A stretch of DNA of 64,000 nucleotides from Austropuccinia psidii (taxonomy: Eukaryota; Basidiomycota; Pucciniomycetes; Pucciniales; Sphaerophragmiaceae): NCBI GenBank assembly GCA_023105745.1, contig JALGQZ010000005.1, forward strand, positions 66,667,019 through 66,731,018, written 5' to 3'. The notes beneath the pieces were generated by a model that was not told the DNA's origin, made no database searches, and saw only the letters and a list, made by a program, of their open reading frames with translations. Position numbers and translations under genes: made by a program. Below are positions 19,742-31,240 of the stretch, in pieces; position 1 is the first letter of the stretch, and each line of letters begins with the position of its first letter.

Positions 19742-21580
19742 TTGAACCATCTAAGAGAATTACATGTCAAAGATACCTCTATTACCACTAGTGACACAAG
19801 CACTGAAGCCTCTCCAGGAATGATCCATGGAATTATGCTAAAGCAACTGCAGCAACTAATTCAGAACCATCAAACAGTAGCATTGGGATATTCTCCCAAG
19901 CCTGTTTATGGGAAACATGAGCTCTTGGGAGCGGAGAAGACTACAGAACTGGTAGAAGTATGGAACCCAATGAAAGAAAAAGAAACAGTTCCACAAATAA
20001 GAACCTGCACCAAAAAAATTGGTGTGCTCTAAGTGGACCAGGAAAATCCCTTGTCAGCCACATTAAAACAGTGCAAAAGCCTCTGAAAGCCTCAGGGAGC
20101 AAATATTCAGCTTCAAAGGCACCTCATTACCCAGATAAACCCCCCAAGAGACCCAAGAAGAATTGTAAAGGCCAAATGGTGCAAACCCTATAGCCAAGGG
20201 TAAAGAATACCCAAAAGGGATCATTAAGCCATGGAAAGTGTTTTAAAAATGATCAGAGCTCTTATGGGGCTCTCATAAAAGGAGAAACAAATAATGAACC
20301 AGTCATCTCCCAAGAAATGGATTTTTTTGAGCTTATTGAATCTCCAAATTCCGGTAATTGAATTAAATTTGAAAGAAATTACAATGTTCTTACTACTTTG
20401 AATGAAACAATGTCTTTAATTAATAAATCAATGAGATATATGTTTTGTATTTTGACAAGGGATTATTCAACTTGATAAGAAAGCTGATGCAAAGATTGGA
20501 AAAAAGACTGACACTTCACTTGATTTTATGACTAGACAGTTTTTCAATTTTCAGCTTTAAATTAATGAATTTTACAAGAAACCCCAGACAAATATTACTT
20601 GTTTAAACAACAGCTGGAAAGAAGCTACAAGGCCAAGTACAAGCTTAAGGAAGCTAACAAAGATGATATCAAGGAAATATCTTGAAAAATAGAGGAATTC
20701 CCCAGGAAAGGTACACAAATAAGGAGTACAGTGAATATCCAAACTGCATTGAGAAGAAGATATTCTATCATTAGTGTACCATCTAATGTTAACAGTCCCT
20801 TTGATTTAAGAGATTTTTTCAAACTAGTGAAAAGTCAAAAATAAATTGATATGGTGAATATAGCCATACAGAGTTAATTAAAAGTAGTGAGATGTTCACA
20901 GAAAATCTCAAAATACCTGATAACTTCATTTTTTCCAGATTAAATTGCTTGTTTACCAAGACATCTGAAAATTTTTATCACAAATTCAGACAATACCATG
21001 ATAGAAATACTTAGCATTGGTGGAAATAACAGATAATTTCCAAATAAGAAAATGAATCTGAGATATTAAAGATCTAAAATGCCTTTTGTTAGGGAAATTT
21101 CAACCCTTGCTAGGATAGGCCTATGGCTTGGTTACTCAGAAAGACAGGATAGCAGCTCTTTATCCTGGAATAACTGGAAAGAGGATTAATAAAAGGATCC
21201 TGAAGCAGTGTGGTGGTGACCTTGAACACACCATTGAATCAAGATGTGCCAAAACCAGCTTTACTGAATATTACATTAATGAAATGAAAAAACCTACCAC
21301 CAGGACCAGCATTAGTAGAAATCGGAACAGAAACACCCAGGAAGGAAGAGCTCCAACAAGGCCTGCACAAAAATAACCAATTAAGAAGATGAAAAAACCA
21401 CCTTTCAAACTTCATAAATGTGGCAGCACTTCTCATATAGCCAATTATTTCACCAACAAAAGGCCCAATGAGGTTCAGATTACTTATTTGAAAGAACCTT
21501 TGGAAAGAGTAGGCAAATCTTCATCTGACTCTTCCCTTTCAGGGGAAGAAGAATTAATGGACATTAATGCAGATTAAGAT
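19742..21580 (+). pseudogene. Element H gag remnant
   Basis: Plus-strand Gag in pieces. 19742-20190 holds two overlapping frames that cross by a frameshift near 19970; the second is Lys/Pro-rich (Pro-Asp-Lys-Pro-Pro-Lys-Arg-Pro). 21128-21376 contains Arg-Ile-Ala-Ala-Leu-Tyr-Pro-Gly-Ile and Gln-Cys-Gly-Gly-Asp-Leu-Glu-His, followed by a zinc knuckle remnant at about 21410-21460 (His-Lys-Cys-Gly-Ser-Thr-Ser-His-Ile-Ala) and an acidic tail ending at 21577. From memory these words are typical of abundant rust-fungus gypsy Gag; not checked. Many stops; dead. Confidence 0.65.
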
Positions 21581-22310
21581 ATAAATATCTCATTTGAAGT
21601 ACCTGATGTTTATACTCACTTACCCAAATATAGTGATAATTTCATCAATAGTGTCAATATAAAAGATGCAGAAATTCAGAGAACAAAACATGCTAGGGAG
21701 AAAGGGTATACTTCATGCTTCTCTTGAATCACATAAGACATTATGGAGAACAGAGATGTGACAGTTAATCCAGATTTTACAGGTGCTTTCTGCACATTTT
21801 TTTAAAACGGTTATCTTGAAAAATTATTTAATTAATGGGATAAATTTGACTTATTTATCAAAATCATGAAATTCAGAATTTCAAACAATGATATTCAGCC
21901 TTTGGGAATATTTGAAGTGAAAACTTTCTTCCTGCACCCTACAGAAGGGGTCAAACCTAAAATTCACTTTTCAGTCATAAATAATTACACCTGAAAACAC
22001 TTTATTCTTTAAAATGATTACATCCCTGTCTATAGAATAGATATCAACAGGCACAAAGACAGATATTTCACTATATAATGAAGCAAGTGGCAGGATTCTG
22101 CTTTCTAATTTGTAGAAAACCAAGTTTTTTAAATAAAAAATTATTACAATGCAGAGAAAGACAGATTCATTATAGAAGATTTCTCTGTAACAACAATTAA
22201 TCCTTATTTTTCATTGAAGATGAAGCAAGAACTACAAAATCTTCTTTTCAAAATTAGAGACACATTTCCTTGAGATAATGATCCCCTAGGAGAAATAACT
22301 GGTCATGAAG
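21581..22310 (+). pseudogene. Element H protease remnant
   Basis: Downstream of the zinc knuckle the reading passes Thr-His-Leu-Pro-Lys-Tyr-Ser near 21615 and Glu-Lys-Gly-Tyr-Thr near 21700. It reaches a damaged active site near 21775, where the expected Asp-Thr-Gly-Ala reads Asp-Phe-Thr-Gly-Ala-Phe-Cys. Stops and frame changes are frequent. Confidence 0.5.
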
Positions 22311-23090
22311 TGGACCTCAAGCTAAATATTGGGAGAACCTATCCACCCCTACTTAGAGAAACAGAATACCCAGCTAGTTCCAGAGAAAGGTAAGAACTGG
22401 TGAAACCTGGTGTCCTGAGGAAAGTGGACCATAATTAAACATCTGAGGTAAAAAGTCCTGTCATAATAGCCTGGAACAATGATAAATCCAGGATGGTCAG
22501 TTTTTTCAGAGCCCTTGATACCTATATAATATGTGACATATATCCCATTTCTAGGATCTACGAAGCCTTGAAACAGTTGTCTAATGAAAAATTGATCACC
22601 AAAATCTTTCAAAATATAATTCAAAACAGCTTTTGAGGATTATTTCATATTGTGGTACTTATAAATTCCTAAGGTTTCCCTTTAGAATCAAGAATGCACT
22701 CTCTGATTATCAAATAATAATAAATACCATGTTACCCACCAGATTATTAGAAGGATGGTTAATAATATGTATTGAGGATATTATCCATTTTTGAACCTTG
22801 GAAATTAAACCTGGAAAGAATTCAGAGAGCTTGAGAAACATTGATTCAAGTTAGCATTAAAACATCCATGAGGAAATTCAATTTTTGCATCCAAGAGCTT
22901 AAAGCACTTTGACATGTTGTTTCTGGTCGTAGCCTTGGAATCGGAAAGGAAAAAATAGCATCAGTTTTACTTAATCCCATTACACAAATACAAAGGAAAT
23001 TATGTCTCTCTTAGCAATTTCTAGATACTAAAAAAAGATCTTAAAGAGTTTCTGATACTTGCTGAGAGCTTCTACAGAATCTGTGACCAA
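22311..23090 (+). pseudogene. Element H reverse transcriptase remnant
   Basis: RT N-terminal part is readable: Tyr-Pro-Pro-Leu-Leu-Arg-Glu-Thr-Glu-Tyr-Pro-Ala-Ser, Leu-Arg-Lys-Val-Asp-His-Asn, Ser-Pro-Val-Ile-Ile-Ala-Trp-Asn, Lys-Ser-Arg-Met-Val, Phe-Arg-Ala-Leu-Asp-Thr-Tyr, then Ile-Tyr-Pro-Ile-Ser-Arg-Ile. The catalytic Tyr-x-Asp-Asp block cannot be read confidently. The palm region is heavily decayed. Confidence 0.65.
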
Positions 23091-23933
23091 CATACAGTGT
23101 TTGAAGCTACACAGGAGAGAACCAAATATTTTGAAAAGGTCAAGCACTTCTTGAAAAATAATCCTATACTCCTCATTCTGTATTGGAAATTTCCCTTCAA
23201 GCTCTATAGTGATTCCAATGAAGAAGGATTAAGTGCTTCTCTATATCAGGTCCATATTATACAAGACAAACCTTATTAATGGAATTCTCTATTTCTTTCT
23301 ACACAAATAAAGCCTATAGAAGAAAAATATTTTTCTCTCCAGGTTTGATTCTTATTTTGTTTTTTGAGATTTAGAAAAACTTTGTTACAATTCTTATGGG
23401 AGTGTTTTTGAATATATAGCTCATTTTAATGCAGTCAAACCACTTCTGAACATCAAAGCCCCAAATAGGAACATTTTGAGATGGTAAATAGGAATCCAAA
23501 GATAAAGAAGTAACATGACTATTGTCCAAGGATGGCCTTCAGCCAGCACACCTGATACTTCAGCATATGTGCCTTTGGATGATGAGCCCAAAATTCCAAT
23601 TGAAGGTATTGATATCATGGATTTTGCTACAGAAATCTTTGAGGAAGTTGGGAAATACTATAAAAAGGATAGGAAATTTCGAACACTTACTGAATTCCTT
23701 GAGAAATATTGTAAAGACACTTTTCTGAGTCATTCCTCACATGAATTATGGAGATTTGACTTTTATGATTGAAAATTATACCTGTTTAATGTAATACTCT
23801 ACCACAGGACCAAAAATTTTTGTGTAATAGGTTTTTGGGATAAATCTCTGATAGATATCATACTGAAAACATTTAAGAAAAGTATCTACTCTGGAGAGCT
23901 CTCTGAAGATTAAACAATTGAATAAGTTAAATA
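23091..23933 (+). pseudogene. Element H RNase H and integrase N-terminus, interrupted
   Basis: RNase H: Phe-Pro-Phe-Lys-Leu-Tyr-Ser-Asp-Ser-Asn near 23195, then Asn-Ala-Val-Lys-Pro-Leu-Leu-Asn-Ile-Lys-Ala-Pro-Asn-Arg near 23430. The connection follows (23515-23772, Pro-Ile-Glu-Gly-Ile-Asp-Ile-Met-Asp-Phe), then the start of integrase, Ile-Leu-Tyr-His-Arg-Thr-Lys near 23795 and Ser-Gly-Glu-Leu-Ser-Glu-Asp near 23895. At 23934 the reading meets the end of element B. It resumes at 34557 with the remaining zinc-motif half, so this one gene is split by 10.6 kb. Confidence 0.7.
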
Positions 23934-25309
23934 TGCTCACAGGGGCTCTTGGGGAAAAAATATTTTTCTGGAACTCAGTAGTCAGGGAACTCACTTGGAA
24001 GACTTCAAAGAATCAAAGAAATAAAGAAATTAATTTATCTACTTAATAGGGAAAATGCAAGTACAAGATGATATGCAAATAAGAAAAGAAGCCAATTACC
24101 AAAGAGTCAACAAAGTAAGCCCTTTATCATGGCTTAACATTCCAGAAAGAATAATGGAATTAGTAAGCTATATTACCACCAATATCCACTGACGGGAAAT
24201 AAAGGGGAAAATGAAAGATAAAACAAATTATAGTAGATTAATTAACTGGGGGAAAAACCCTCCAGGGTTGAAAGGGAGAGTGGTATATATTTGCAAGCTT
24301 GAGAGGTTGAATTCTTAAGGATGATAACTGGTCTGTATGGAATCCTTGAGGCTTTATTGACTGATTAAGAAAACGTAAACCTTACCAAATTGGAAAATTC
24401 ATTGGGTTGAATACTCTTCCCAGGGTCTGTGGCTTAAATAAATGCCCCTATAAAAAGAGACTGTATGGAATGAGTGTGGTTTCCAAGCTGTGTTGATGGA
24501 GTTTTGACACTTTACAACTGATTTGGAGCTGCATCTTGAATATTCCTTGTAACAAAAACTTCAAGTGTTCCCTTAGAGAAATACTGCATACTTTAAAAAG
24601 AGCCAATACCTTATGGATGAGGTGATTGGTATTGGAGAAACACTTGTTCTTGAGCCCTTATTAATCCTCCTGAGAATATAACACCTTGAGGGCTCAAAGG
24701 GATTTTCAACACAAATTATTGCCCCTTGATTATGTCACCATTGGATTTTTTGTAAAAAAAGATGCATAATAGTCTCTTACACAATTTATGGCAACTCTGG
24801 GTATTGAAGGGAGAATTTTTCTAAATGTCTTCTGCAAGACATAATTGAAAAACATTGGGGAAAGATGGTTTTGATGACTTCAGGGGCTCACTAGGTATTT
24901 TGTACAAACCTAGCCTATACAAGTCAAGAACTGTATTTGTGAAAAAATGTGCAAGATTTGAAAGTATGAAAATTGAGCCTTTAATGGCCCAATATGGCCA
25001 TTTTGGCATATTTCCCATATTTCATGGGAAAATGGCCTATAAGTTCAAAATGCACTAAAATCCACAAAACTGTATACAAATATTAAAAAGAAGAATACAG
25101 GCTCCTTGTCTGTATTTTCCCTGTTTATTGGGGAATTCTCAAAAGTGGCCAAGAATGGCCTTGGGCTGGTGAAGAGGCCTGGTTGGCCTTAGATGATGAA
25201 ATGACCAAAAAGGCCAAAATAAAGGTATGTGAAGAAATTTCCACAAATTGGATATGAGATAGATATGCCATAAATTTATCCAATGGGTTGATTGTCCATC
25301 ATTGTGACA
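23934..25309 (-). repeat. Element B 3' LTR
   Basis: Starts TGCTCACAGGGGCTC (a one-base insertion relative to TGTCACAGGGGCTC) and ends ATTGTGACA. It aligns with 33130-34556 and, in reverse orientation, with the solo LTR 60278-61769. The hairpin is at 24246-24265. GGCC words cluster at 24981-25035 and 25139-25225. Confidence 0.85.
24246..24265 (-). promoter_or_regulatory. LTR hairpin, element B copy
   Basis: CTGGGGGAAAAACCCTCCAG on the plus strand: the outer CTGG/CCAG and inner pairs are kept, with one mismatch. Position in the LTR matches 15056-15073 of element A. The element-sense sequence after it is TTAATTAATC. Confidence 0.55.
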
Positions 25310-25325
25310 GTACCCCCCACCTTGG
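25310..25325 (-). promoter_or_regulatory. Polypurine tract of element B
   Basis: Element sense CCAAGGTGGGGGGTAC ends directly at the 3' LTR (TGTCACAAT). Equivalent to 7195-7208 in element A. Confidence 0.7.
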
Positions 25326-25763
25326 AAAGTGAGCTCTTGAGAGCCAATAAGAGGTAGAGCCTTTTGTATTGGAAAGAGTTTGAGAATGGGAGTGAAGAGT
25401 AGTAGCTGAAATAGATAAAGTTGAAAACTGATATTAAGGTTGACAAATGAAATGTGGGAATTTCTTGGTCTTCTTTTTATATTGGAATTTGTACTTGGTG
25501 AGTTTTTGAATTGAATTGAAATAATATAATAAGACAAAAACTTTATTAAAATAAAGAATGGAATAAAAATGAAAGAAAATAAAATAAATAAAGATGAATG
25601 AAGGTTGAGGAGGTTCCAATCTTGAGCATCAAAGCTTATCAATTAGCTGAATTAGCTAAGGAAACCAGAAAATAAGATTAATTACATGTTCTCACAAAGT
25701 GGCCAAGGTGATGCTTTAACAGATTTTTGAACCCTCAGGGAAGTGCACACCAGGAGAGGAATG
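25326..25763 (-). other. 3' untranslated region of element B, distal part
   Basis: Non-coding. It contains copy 1 of the 3' direct repeat (25690-25763, AGTGGCCAAGGTGATGCTT onward), which is interrupted at 25764 by the transposon M1. No G+C-rich island like that of element A is present. Confidence 0.55.
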
Positions 25764-25765
25764 TA

Positions 25766-27373
25766 CAGTGGACTCACAAAACTGTCCATCTGCTTTTTTC
25801 AACCTGTGCGCACCCCCGGTCCCCAGCCAAAATCCAAAATCCAATTTTGTTTTCCTTTTTTTCTTTTCTACTCAATTTCTTGTTTGTTTTTTTAAAAAAA
25901 AAATACTCATTTTTTTGACTCTTTCTAACGTTCTCCTTTTCTTTTGGTGAGTTTTTTGTAATGGTTTTGTTTGAGGTATGTTTTTTAACATATGTGATTT
26001 GTTTTTAAAAATAGTTCGTTTTTTTAATTTCAACCTATGACAATCTTGCTGCATCAATGCCTCATCAACACAACAAAAAAACCAAAGTGAGGATTGTTGG
26101 GATGCATGAGACTGGATTATGACTGCAAAAAAACAGTGAGCTCACCAGAATTCCCAAGATGTCAATTCAAGACATCAGAACTCGATACAATGATTGTGGA
26201 ATGGTTCAAAACTTACCTAGGAGAGGAAGGAAGCCTATATTGAATGAATGTGACATTTGCCAACTCAAGAGAGTGACTCAAATCCTAAGACATGCAAGCT
26301 TGAATGAAATACAGAATTTGATTACAAAGGAGGTTTTATTGCAAATAGTCCAAAGAGTCCTTCATAAAGAAGGAATCTTCTCAAGAATTGCTGTTGTCAA
26401 ACCTCATTTGCAACCTCATCATTTTGACAAACAATTAGTGTTCACAAGATCACCCATTGATTGGTTACTTGAATACTGGAAAAAAGGGATATGGACCAAC
26501 AAGAGCAGCTTTGAGCTTGCAAAAAACCCAGCCCCGACTGGCATTTGGAGAACTCAGGGTGAGAAATACTCTTTTGATTGCCAAGTAGCTCAGCACCATA
26601 GTGGAAATCAGCCCATTATGGTTTGGGAAGGCTTTTGCAATATCACACAAGCACCACTTGTCATTATGAGCCCAAATGCACGCCGAACCCAAGGATTCAT
26701 TAACAACCTCTATTCAATAGGGTTATTACCCTTTTACAATTACTTACAACAACAGCAACAAGTGCCCCAACCTCAAGCGTTTATGCTTTGTGAAGATAAC
26801 ACACCAGTTCATACTTCTCTCTTATCTTGCCAATGGAAGGACTCTCAAGGCATCGTCAAATTTCAGTGGCCATCAAATTCCCCTGATTTAAATCCCATTA
26901 AGAATTCATGGAAGAAAATGAAGGTGATCATTCACAAACGATTCCATCCAAAAACCTTACCCGGACTACAAATAGTGGTGCAGAATGCCTGGAATGACAT
27001 GCCCAAAGATTCTTTCAGGGCATTGATCCAGTCAATGCCCAATCAAATGAGGGCTTTCAGTTCACAACCTGGGGTGCCCACCAGATGGTAGTTGAATTGG
27101 GGACTTTATTCATGTAATTACTAAATTAGAAAAAAAAATTTACAAATTCATTTTTTATTTTATTTTTTTGAAAATTTTGCTATAAATACAAATATATTTT
27201 AAATCAAAATTGTTTTTTAATATAATTAGTTTATTCAAGTGAGAGAGCCTACAACAAATAAGACATTGTGAGCTTGAGTGTTTGTATTATTGAAAAAAAA
27301 CATACCTACTTTTTTTCAAAAAAAAAGGACAGACTTTTTTTAACACCAGACAGACAGTTTTGTCACCCCACTG
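25766..27373 (+). mobile_element. M1: Tc1/mariner transposon nested in element B
   Basis: 1,608 bp flanked by TA (25764-25765 and 27374-27375). Terminal inverted repeats begin CAGTGG; the first 27 bases match at 22 positions (CAGTGGactcACAAAACTGTC... against CAGTGGggtgACAAAACTGTC...). It carries one transposase gene in plus orientation. Flanking sequence continues the element-B 3' direct repeat on both sides, so the insertion point is certain. The A/T-rich runs near 25890 and 27130-27320 lie inside its untranslated ends. Confidence 0.92.
26057..27091 (+). pseudogene. Tc1/mariner DD34E transposase, catalytic residues lost
   Basis: Cuts and pastes M1 in intact relatives. The full reading starts at ATG 26057 and would be 344 codons, normal for Tc1. 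One stop, TGA at 26120-26122, leaves a 310-codon open frame from 26159. Helix-turn-helix DNA-binding region in the first 120 codons, with Gly-Arg-Lys-Pro after Arg-Arg. In the 310-residue numbering the first catalytic site is Asn114 (Trp-Thr-Asn-Lys-Ser, expected Asp), the second is Asp213 (Cys-Glu-Asp-Asn-Thr-Pro-Val-His, intact), and the third is Lys248 (Ser-Pro-Asp-Leu-Asn-Pro-Ile-Lys, expected Glu), 34 residues after Asp213. Two of three metal-binding acids are gone. Confidence 0.92.
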
Positions 27374-27375
27374 TA

Positions 27376-27667
27376 CCTTTGTTAATTAAAACTACCACCA
27401 GGTCCATAAAAATGAAATACATTGGTGAAGGATTGACTTGAAGAGAGTAAAAGACTTGAGAATGGTCTAATTTTGCAAGTGAAAATGGCAATGGAAATTG
27501 AATTGAAGTTGAAAGCTTGGCCAAGTTGCTGTGTCCAAAGAATTGACAAGTGCTTAAATAGTGTACAAGGTCATAATTACAATGAAAAGGGTAGAATACC
27601 TTTAAAGGTGCATACCAAGAGTGATAAAGTACTTTCATAAAATCCTCTCCCCACCAAGAAAAATAAA
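27376..27667 (-). other. 3' untranslated region of element B, proximal part
   Basis: Resumes after M1 and contains copy 2 of the 3' direct repeat (27540-27665). No coding sequence. Confidence 0.55.
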
Positions 27668-28910
27668 GATCAAGCTCTTGAAGGATCTTTTCCTGGATTA
27701 TCAGGATATAACTGATGAAAATCTTTAACAATTTCACCACAATTCTTGAGGTTTTCAGCTGGTTCCCAAATGTATATTTCTGGGTCTTGACTAAACCCTT
27801 TACATTCCACAAGATACCATAATTTCCATCTCTTGCGCTTGGAATCTAGTATCTGAGATACTTCTCATTCCTCTTCTTTTTCAACACTGATGGTTGGGGG
27901 AAGCTCTTGATACCTATTTGGGTTAAATGATGTTTTGACTGATTCTAGGAGGGAAATATAGAATACTGGGTTGATGGACTACCATTGAGATGGGAGCCTG
28001 AGGTGGTAGGAATTAGTGATAACTTTCTTCAATATTGGAAATGGAATCAATTATCTTTCTGAAAGTTTGTTGATGGTTCTGGGTGACTTTCTTGGAGGAA
28101 AGCCATACCATGTCACCAGGATTCAAAACAGGAATACTTGCTTTACTTTTGTATGCATATGCATTGAGTCTGTTTATAAAAACTTCAATTTCTCTCTTGA
28201 CATCTTCCTGTACAAATTGGTTTTTTTTTGATAAATATTAAGCAGGAGTGTGTTGAGTAATTTGAGCTGAGTCAAAATGAGAATCTCTTCCATAAAGAGT
28301 AAAAAATGGTTATTTTTTTCTTGAAGAATGGTCAGAGGTATTGTAAGAAAATACATCCAGAGGAAACTAGGTGTGAAAATCATCTTTATGATAACTAACA
28401 TAAATATGAAGATAATTTTCTAGTATATGATTTACCAATCCCGTTGTTACATCAGTTTTAGGATGGTAAGCAGTTTACAGATGTCTTCAAATCTTGAATT
28501 GCTGAAAAATACTTATCTGAAAAGAGGACTGCTATCACTGACAATGCTTGATTGAAGGCCATTTTTGGAAAGAATATTCTTGATGAATACATGTACCAAA
28601 TACATTGAAGTAATTGAAGACACTGTTGGAATAAATATGACAATTGTTGAGAATCTGCCCAATATCACAAGGATTGAGTCAAAATAATTGGAAAGTGGAA
28701 TTTGAGTGATAAATTCCATTTAAAGACAAATCCAAGGACCATTTGAAATTAGAAGAGGCTTGAGTAAAATTAAAATCTTGTGAAAATGTTTTTTTTTCTT
28801 GAACACTGTTGAAAGGATTAGACATAATACTTGATAAAGTATGGCATTTAAGACCAATGGAAATACTTTTTGCCAAGTTTGAAAGTCTTCTCTTGGCCAG
28901 GATGTCCACC
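27668..28910 (-). pseudogene. Element B integrase and chromodomain remnant
   Basis: The chromodomain is well readable at 27840-27668: Leu-Trp-Tyr-Leu-Val-Glu-Cys-Lys-Gly, Ile-Trp-Glu-Pro-Ala-Glu-Asn-Leu, Leu-Tyr-Pro-Asp-Asn-Pro-Gly. The integrase core at 28719-28513 is damaged in catalytic places: Val-Ile-Leu-Gly-Arg-Phe where A has Val-Val-Val-Asp-Arg-Phe, and Ser-Asp-Ser-Ser where A has Ser-Asp-Arg-Gly. Many stops. Orientation and order match element A. Confidence 0.75.
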
Positions 28911-30480
28911 TAGAAGAGAGTGGTCAATATTTTGAAGTATATTGAGCTGAATTGTGGGGTAATTTGGTATCACAATCCAATATTTGAAGAGAAGAAGCTG
29001 GGAAGAAGGATCAAGAGAATAGTATTGAAGAATAATTCTATACTGAGGCTCTTTTGATACTACCTTCTGAATAAAATAAATAAAGTTTTAAAAAAAATCT
29101 ACCTTGACTGCAAAGAACTTGGGGTTTTATGATCTTTCTTGATAAATTGTTGAAAATTCATTGTATTCTTTCTGACGAAACCTGCTCCCCTCTCCAGGTA
29201 AATGTATTCCTCATCTGACAATACATATGGAACAGTGGCAAGGCAGCCAGTTTGGTAAGCTGTGGTAAAATCAAATTCAGAAAGGAACTCAGTGCAGGAG
29301 GCTTTACTGCAATTGAGTACTTTTGAAAACATAAGGTACTTAAGTTATTATTGATTGGTGAGAACTTCAAAGGAGGAGTAAATAATAAGAACAAGAGAGC
29401 TCCAGTGCTTGAGATCCTGGACTATCACAAGGAGATTCCTTTTCATGAATTTTATAGCTGAGCTCTTCTGGAAGTAAATTTCAATTATCAAATTCAATTG
29501 AATGAGGGGTCTCCTGGATGGTCCGTACAAAAAAAAAAAAAAAAAAAAAAAAAAAATGTTTTCCAGACTCAGTGCAGCACCCAAGGCATAATCAGAGGCA
29601 TTAGTCTCTACAATGGTGGGTAAAGATGGGATGAAGTGAGAGAGAACTGGAGCTGTGGTGAAAACCTCTTTGAGTTGTTGAATCTGGCTGAGAGCTTCCT
29701 TATTGATGGAGAAAGCTTAATCTTCCTTGAGTAATTCTGTGAGCTGACTGATTTTCTTTGAATAACTGTTTATGAAGTGGTGGTAGAAGTTGGAAAATCC
29801 AAGGAATGATTGAAGAGCCTTGAGCTTTCTTGGAGGGAGCCAATTGAGAAATTTCTTAACTTTTTATTGTTCCATCTTGAGGCCTCCCAAGAGAACAATT
29901 TAACCTCATCATTAAACACTTTGATCATGTAAGGGCAATTGGAGGCCTTAGCAAAGAGGTTATTAGCTCTGAGTCTGGAAAGAACAGTGGACACATGAGT
30001 GACATGTTCTTCCTCAGAATTGGAGAATACCATAATCTCTTCCAAATAAGCCACAAAAGAATTATCAAGAAGATAACAGAAAATTTCATTTACAAGGTTT
30101 TGGAAAGAGTAAGGAGAATTGGTGAGCCCAAATGGCATAGCCAACTACTAATATCTGCCATGTTTGGTTCTAAAAGCTATAAAATGTTCATCACCCTCCT
30201 TGAATTTCAGAGGATTATATTCACCACAAAGATAAATATTTAAGAATATATAATACATGGGAGAAACAGGGTATCTTTTCTTCCTAGTGACATTATTGAT
30301 TTTGTATTAATCAACACACAAATGGAGGCCACCATCTTTCTTTTTGATAAAGAGGAGAGGTACTCCTGTCTGAGAGGAGCTTGGAAAGAGGAAGTATTTA
30401 TCTAAATTCTCCAAACTTTAGGCTCTGAGTGTATCTTACAGTTGATTTTGTAATGATTAGATCACCTTAACAGGAGGTAG
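28911..30480 (-). pseudogene. Element B reverse transcriptase and RNase H remnant
   Basis: Best piece is 30144-29770: Met-Pro-Phe-Gly-Leu-Thr-Asn, then Val-Ala-Tyr-Leu-Glu-Glu-Ile-Met-Val-Phe, so the catalytic Tyr-Leu-Asp-Asp has become Tyr-Leu-Glu-Glu, followed by Ser-Glu-Glu-Glu-His-Val. RNase H is readable near 29620-29590 and 29394-29350 (Ser-Phe-Glu-Val-Leu-Thr-Asn-Gln where A has Thr-Asp-His). A 28-base A-run lies within it at 29529-29556. Frames change repeatedly. Confidence 0.75.
29529..29556. repeat. Homopolymer A28 within RNase H region
   Basis: Twenty-eight consecutive A on the plus strand, absent from the corresponding part of element A (around 10780). It reads as poly-phenylalanine on the minus strand, which is an artefact. 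Confidence 0.9.
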
Positions 30481-31240
30481 AGACCCCTCCAGTTCAAAAT
30501 GATGAACACATGAATGGAAAGGAGGAAGTTTCTCTGCTTTCACCTTTGAGAATACATACAAATATTCGTCATAAGAAGAAGGAAAAACATCCATCATGGT
30601 TTCATTCTATTCTGGATCTTCCCCTTCCTCCCACAACTTCTCCAGGGAGTACTTATAATATGCAGGAGGAAGTTCCACATTCCCATGGAAGAGATTATTT
30701 GAATATATAGAATTTTCTTTTCCAACATCTTTTACCTCTTTAAAGACTTCATCTCTAGGGGATAGTGATCACTGAGGGGAATCTAAGGAAAGAATATGGT
30801 GCACTATAATAACCAAACAAAGATACACAAGTAGTGCTAAATTCATTACTGAGGGGAATAAAGGGTTAACTGGAATCCTTATAATCAAGATTCATGGTGA
30901 TCAGTTCTTGCCTCCAATCAATTTATTGACTAAATTGATGAAGAAACTTAAATCCCAATATGAAGTATTCTGCGTCAGGAGTATCAATGACTAAAAAGTA
31001 CCATTCAAGGCTTGGGAAAGAAGGGAACTCAACCATATATTTTTTATGGTGAGTCACAAATAAAGAAGAGGACTAGAAGGAGTCCAAAATGATAAGTTAA
31101 ATCTTTTCATAGGGCTCTGACATGGTCAAATAATACTTGTGAACAAACCTATTTGCAATAAATGAGTTGGTAGCCCCAAAATCAATGATAATACTGTAAA
31201 AAATATTATAAAAAGAGAAAACAAAAAAATTAACAGATTT
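30481..31240 (-). pseudogene. Element B protease and linker remnant
   Basis: Aligns with the PR region of element A. The plus strand keeps tracts such as GGAGGAAGTTTCTCTGCTTTCACCTT-like sequence near 30520 and the LTR-distal PR block near 31150-31200 (GCAATAAATGAGTTGGTAGC against GCAATAAAAGAGTTTGTAGC in A at 12420). Several stops. Confidence 0.6.

Noticed and set aside
26159..27091. The 310-codon transposase as an active gene
   Set aside because: The true start at 26057 is followed by a stop in the DNA-binding domain, and two catalytic acids are replaced.
29348..29584. A short protein with a run of phenylalanines
   Set aside because: The run is the minus-strand reading of a 28-base A homopolymer inside a decayed RNase H region.
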